DNA from: Haladaptatus halobius | Lineage (GTDB): Archaea > Halobacteriota > Halobacteria > Halobacteriales > Haladaptataceae | Direction of reading: 5' to 3' | NCBI RefSeq assembly: GCF_020618475.1 | Contig: NZ_CP085338.1 | Span: 186,001-250,000 of the forward strand | Length of the DNA: 64,000 nt | Shown: in pieces, positions 63,634 through 64,000 of the stretch | Position numbering within the stretch: position 1 is the stretch's first letter | How the letters are laid out: the number at the start of each line of letters is the position of its first letter | Notes under the pieces: generated by a model | What the model saw: only the letters and a program-made list of their open reading frames with translations | Database searches by the model: none | What the model was told of the DNA's origin: nothing | Translations under genes and position numbers: made by a program

Positions 63634-64000
63634 TCAGTTAGTCGGAACGGTAGTTTCCGTCGTTTCGACGATGATAGCTTTGGTTTGTTCCGCGGACTCA
63701 TAAGCTGCTTCAACGACGGCGATATCATTGACGGCGTCTGCACCGGTCTTCAATGGGGATCGATTCTCCGCAACGGCGCTGACGAAGTCGGCGACCAATC
63801 CCTCGTCGGGGTTCGATCCCCAGTACACCGACTGAATCCCCGGGTCGTCTGAATCACGTGTCTGTTTTATTTTCTGGTCGAAACAATCAACGGAGACGAC
63901 CCCTTCTGTGCCGACAAGCCGAAGTGTCGCGTCGCCCCAAAAGTCCCACTCATCAGGTTTGCTCCACGACCCATCAAGGACGAACTCCGTCCCGTCAGTG
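63634..64000 (-). CDS. Gfo/Idh/MocA family oxidoreductase, partial (5' end beyond the window)
   Basis: The C-terminal 122 codons of a dehydrogenase running leftward. Readable blocks are TEFVLDGSWSKPDEWDFWGD, VSVDCFDQKIKQTRDSDD, SVYWGSNPDEGLVADFVSAV and VEAAYESAEQTKAI, ending TTVPTN. The blocks match the gene at 61033-62019 in the same order, so it is a paralogue, placed tail-to-tail with it across the tnpB element. The 35-40 bases between element end and stop hold nothing else. Confidence 0.85.
   Translation of the reverse strand, partial: TDGTEFVLDGSWSKPDEWDFWGDATLRLVGTEGVVSVDCFDQKIKQTRDSDDPGIQSVYWGSNPDEGLVADFVSAVAENRSPLKTGADAVNDIAVVEAAYESAEQTKAIIVETTETTVPTN

Overview
The window comes from a halophilic archaeon (class Halobacteria). 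Proteins are rich in Asp and Glu, secreted lipoproteins carry Tat-type twin-arginine signals with a lipobox Cys, many genes have an A/T-rich TATA element about 25-30 bases upstream of the start codon (leaderless style), and haloarchaeal families recur (DUF1616, DUF4129, DUF58/MoxR, AglB-like oligosaccharyltransferase). No rRNA, tRNA or CRISPR array was seen.

Layout. (1) 0.1-12.8 kb: sugar uptake and breakdown, probably for rhamnose-containing glycans. It has an ABC importer (binding protein, two permeases, ATPase), a GH78 alpha-L-rhamnosidase, a DHDPS-family aldolase, a Gfo/Idh/MocA dehydrogenase and a TIM-barrel isomerase. Two decayed fragments of a GH106-like hydrolase lie in it. (2) 12.8-17.8 kb: a relic-rich border with a methyltransferase gene, an IS1341-type tnpB element and a broken PKD-domain gene. 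(3) 17.7-27.8 kb: a beta-helix protein, a winged-helix regulator with two candidate operators, and a membrane/envelope block (DUF1616, DUF4129, DUF58 and others). (4) 28.4-51.2 kb: a protein-glycosylation island. It holds an AglB/STT3-like transferase with a LamG tail, an SQD1-like epimerase, two WecB-type 2-epimerases, a WecC-type dehydrogenase, three GT4 enzymes, a DUF2304-GT2 fusion, a GT-C-like protein, a flippase, two alkaline-phosphatase/sulfatase-superfamily proteins and three further SDR epimerases. (5) 51.4-53.8 kb: MoxR, DUF4350 and a small membrane protein. (6) 53.8-58 kb: AT-rich, decayed DNA with a truncated glmS, a run of mini membrane-protein genes, a tandem repeat and a nucleotidyltransferase relic. 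(7) 57.9-64 kb: a thioredoxin-fold lipoprotein, then a second sugar block (isomerase, two Gfo/Idh/MocA genes, a third one cut by the window edge) interrupted by a second tnpB element.

How it fits together. Regions 1 and 7 carry the same kinds of sugar-oxidation genes, and diverged copies of one short repeat lie at the inner edges of both (14.1, 56.2 and 57.3 kb). I infer that a sugar locus was split by about 46 kb of envelope and glycosylation DNA, or that both borders are decay hot spots. Inside the island the genes predict UDP-GlcNAc to UDP-ManNAc to UDP-ManNAcA, possibly a sulfoquinovose-type sugar, sequential glycosyl transfer on a lipid, flipping, and transfer to surface proteins. The points most worth a second look are the non-canonical AglB paralogue, the TnpB without the usual RuvC-II Glu, the paired operator palindromes, the translationally coupled mini membrane proteins, and the repeat-bordered layout.
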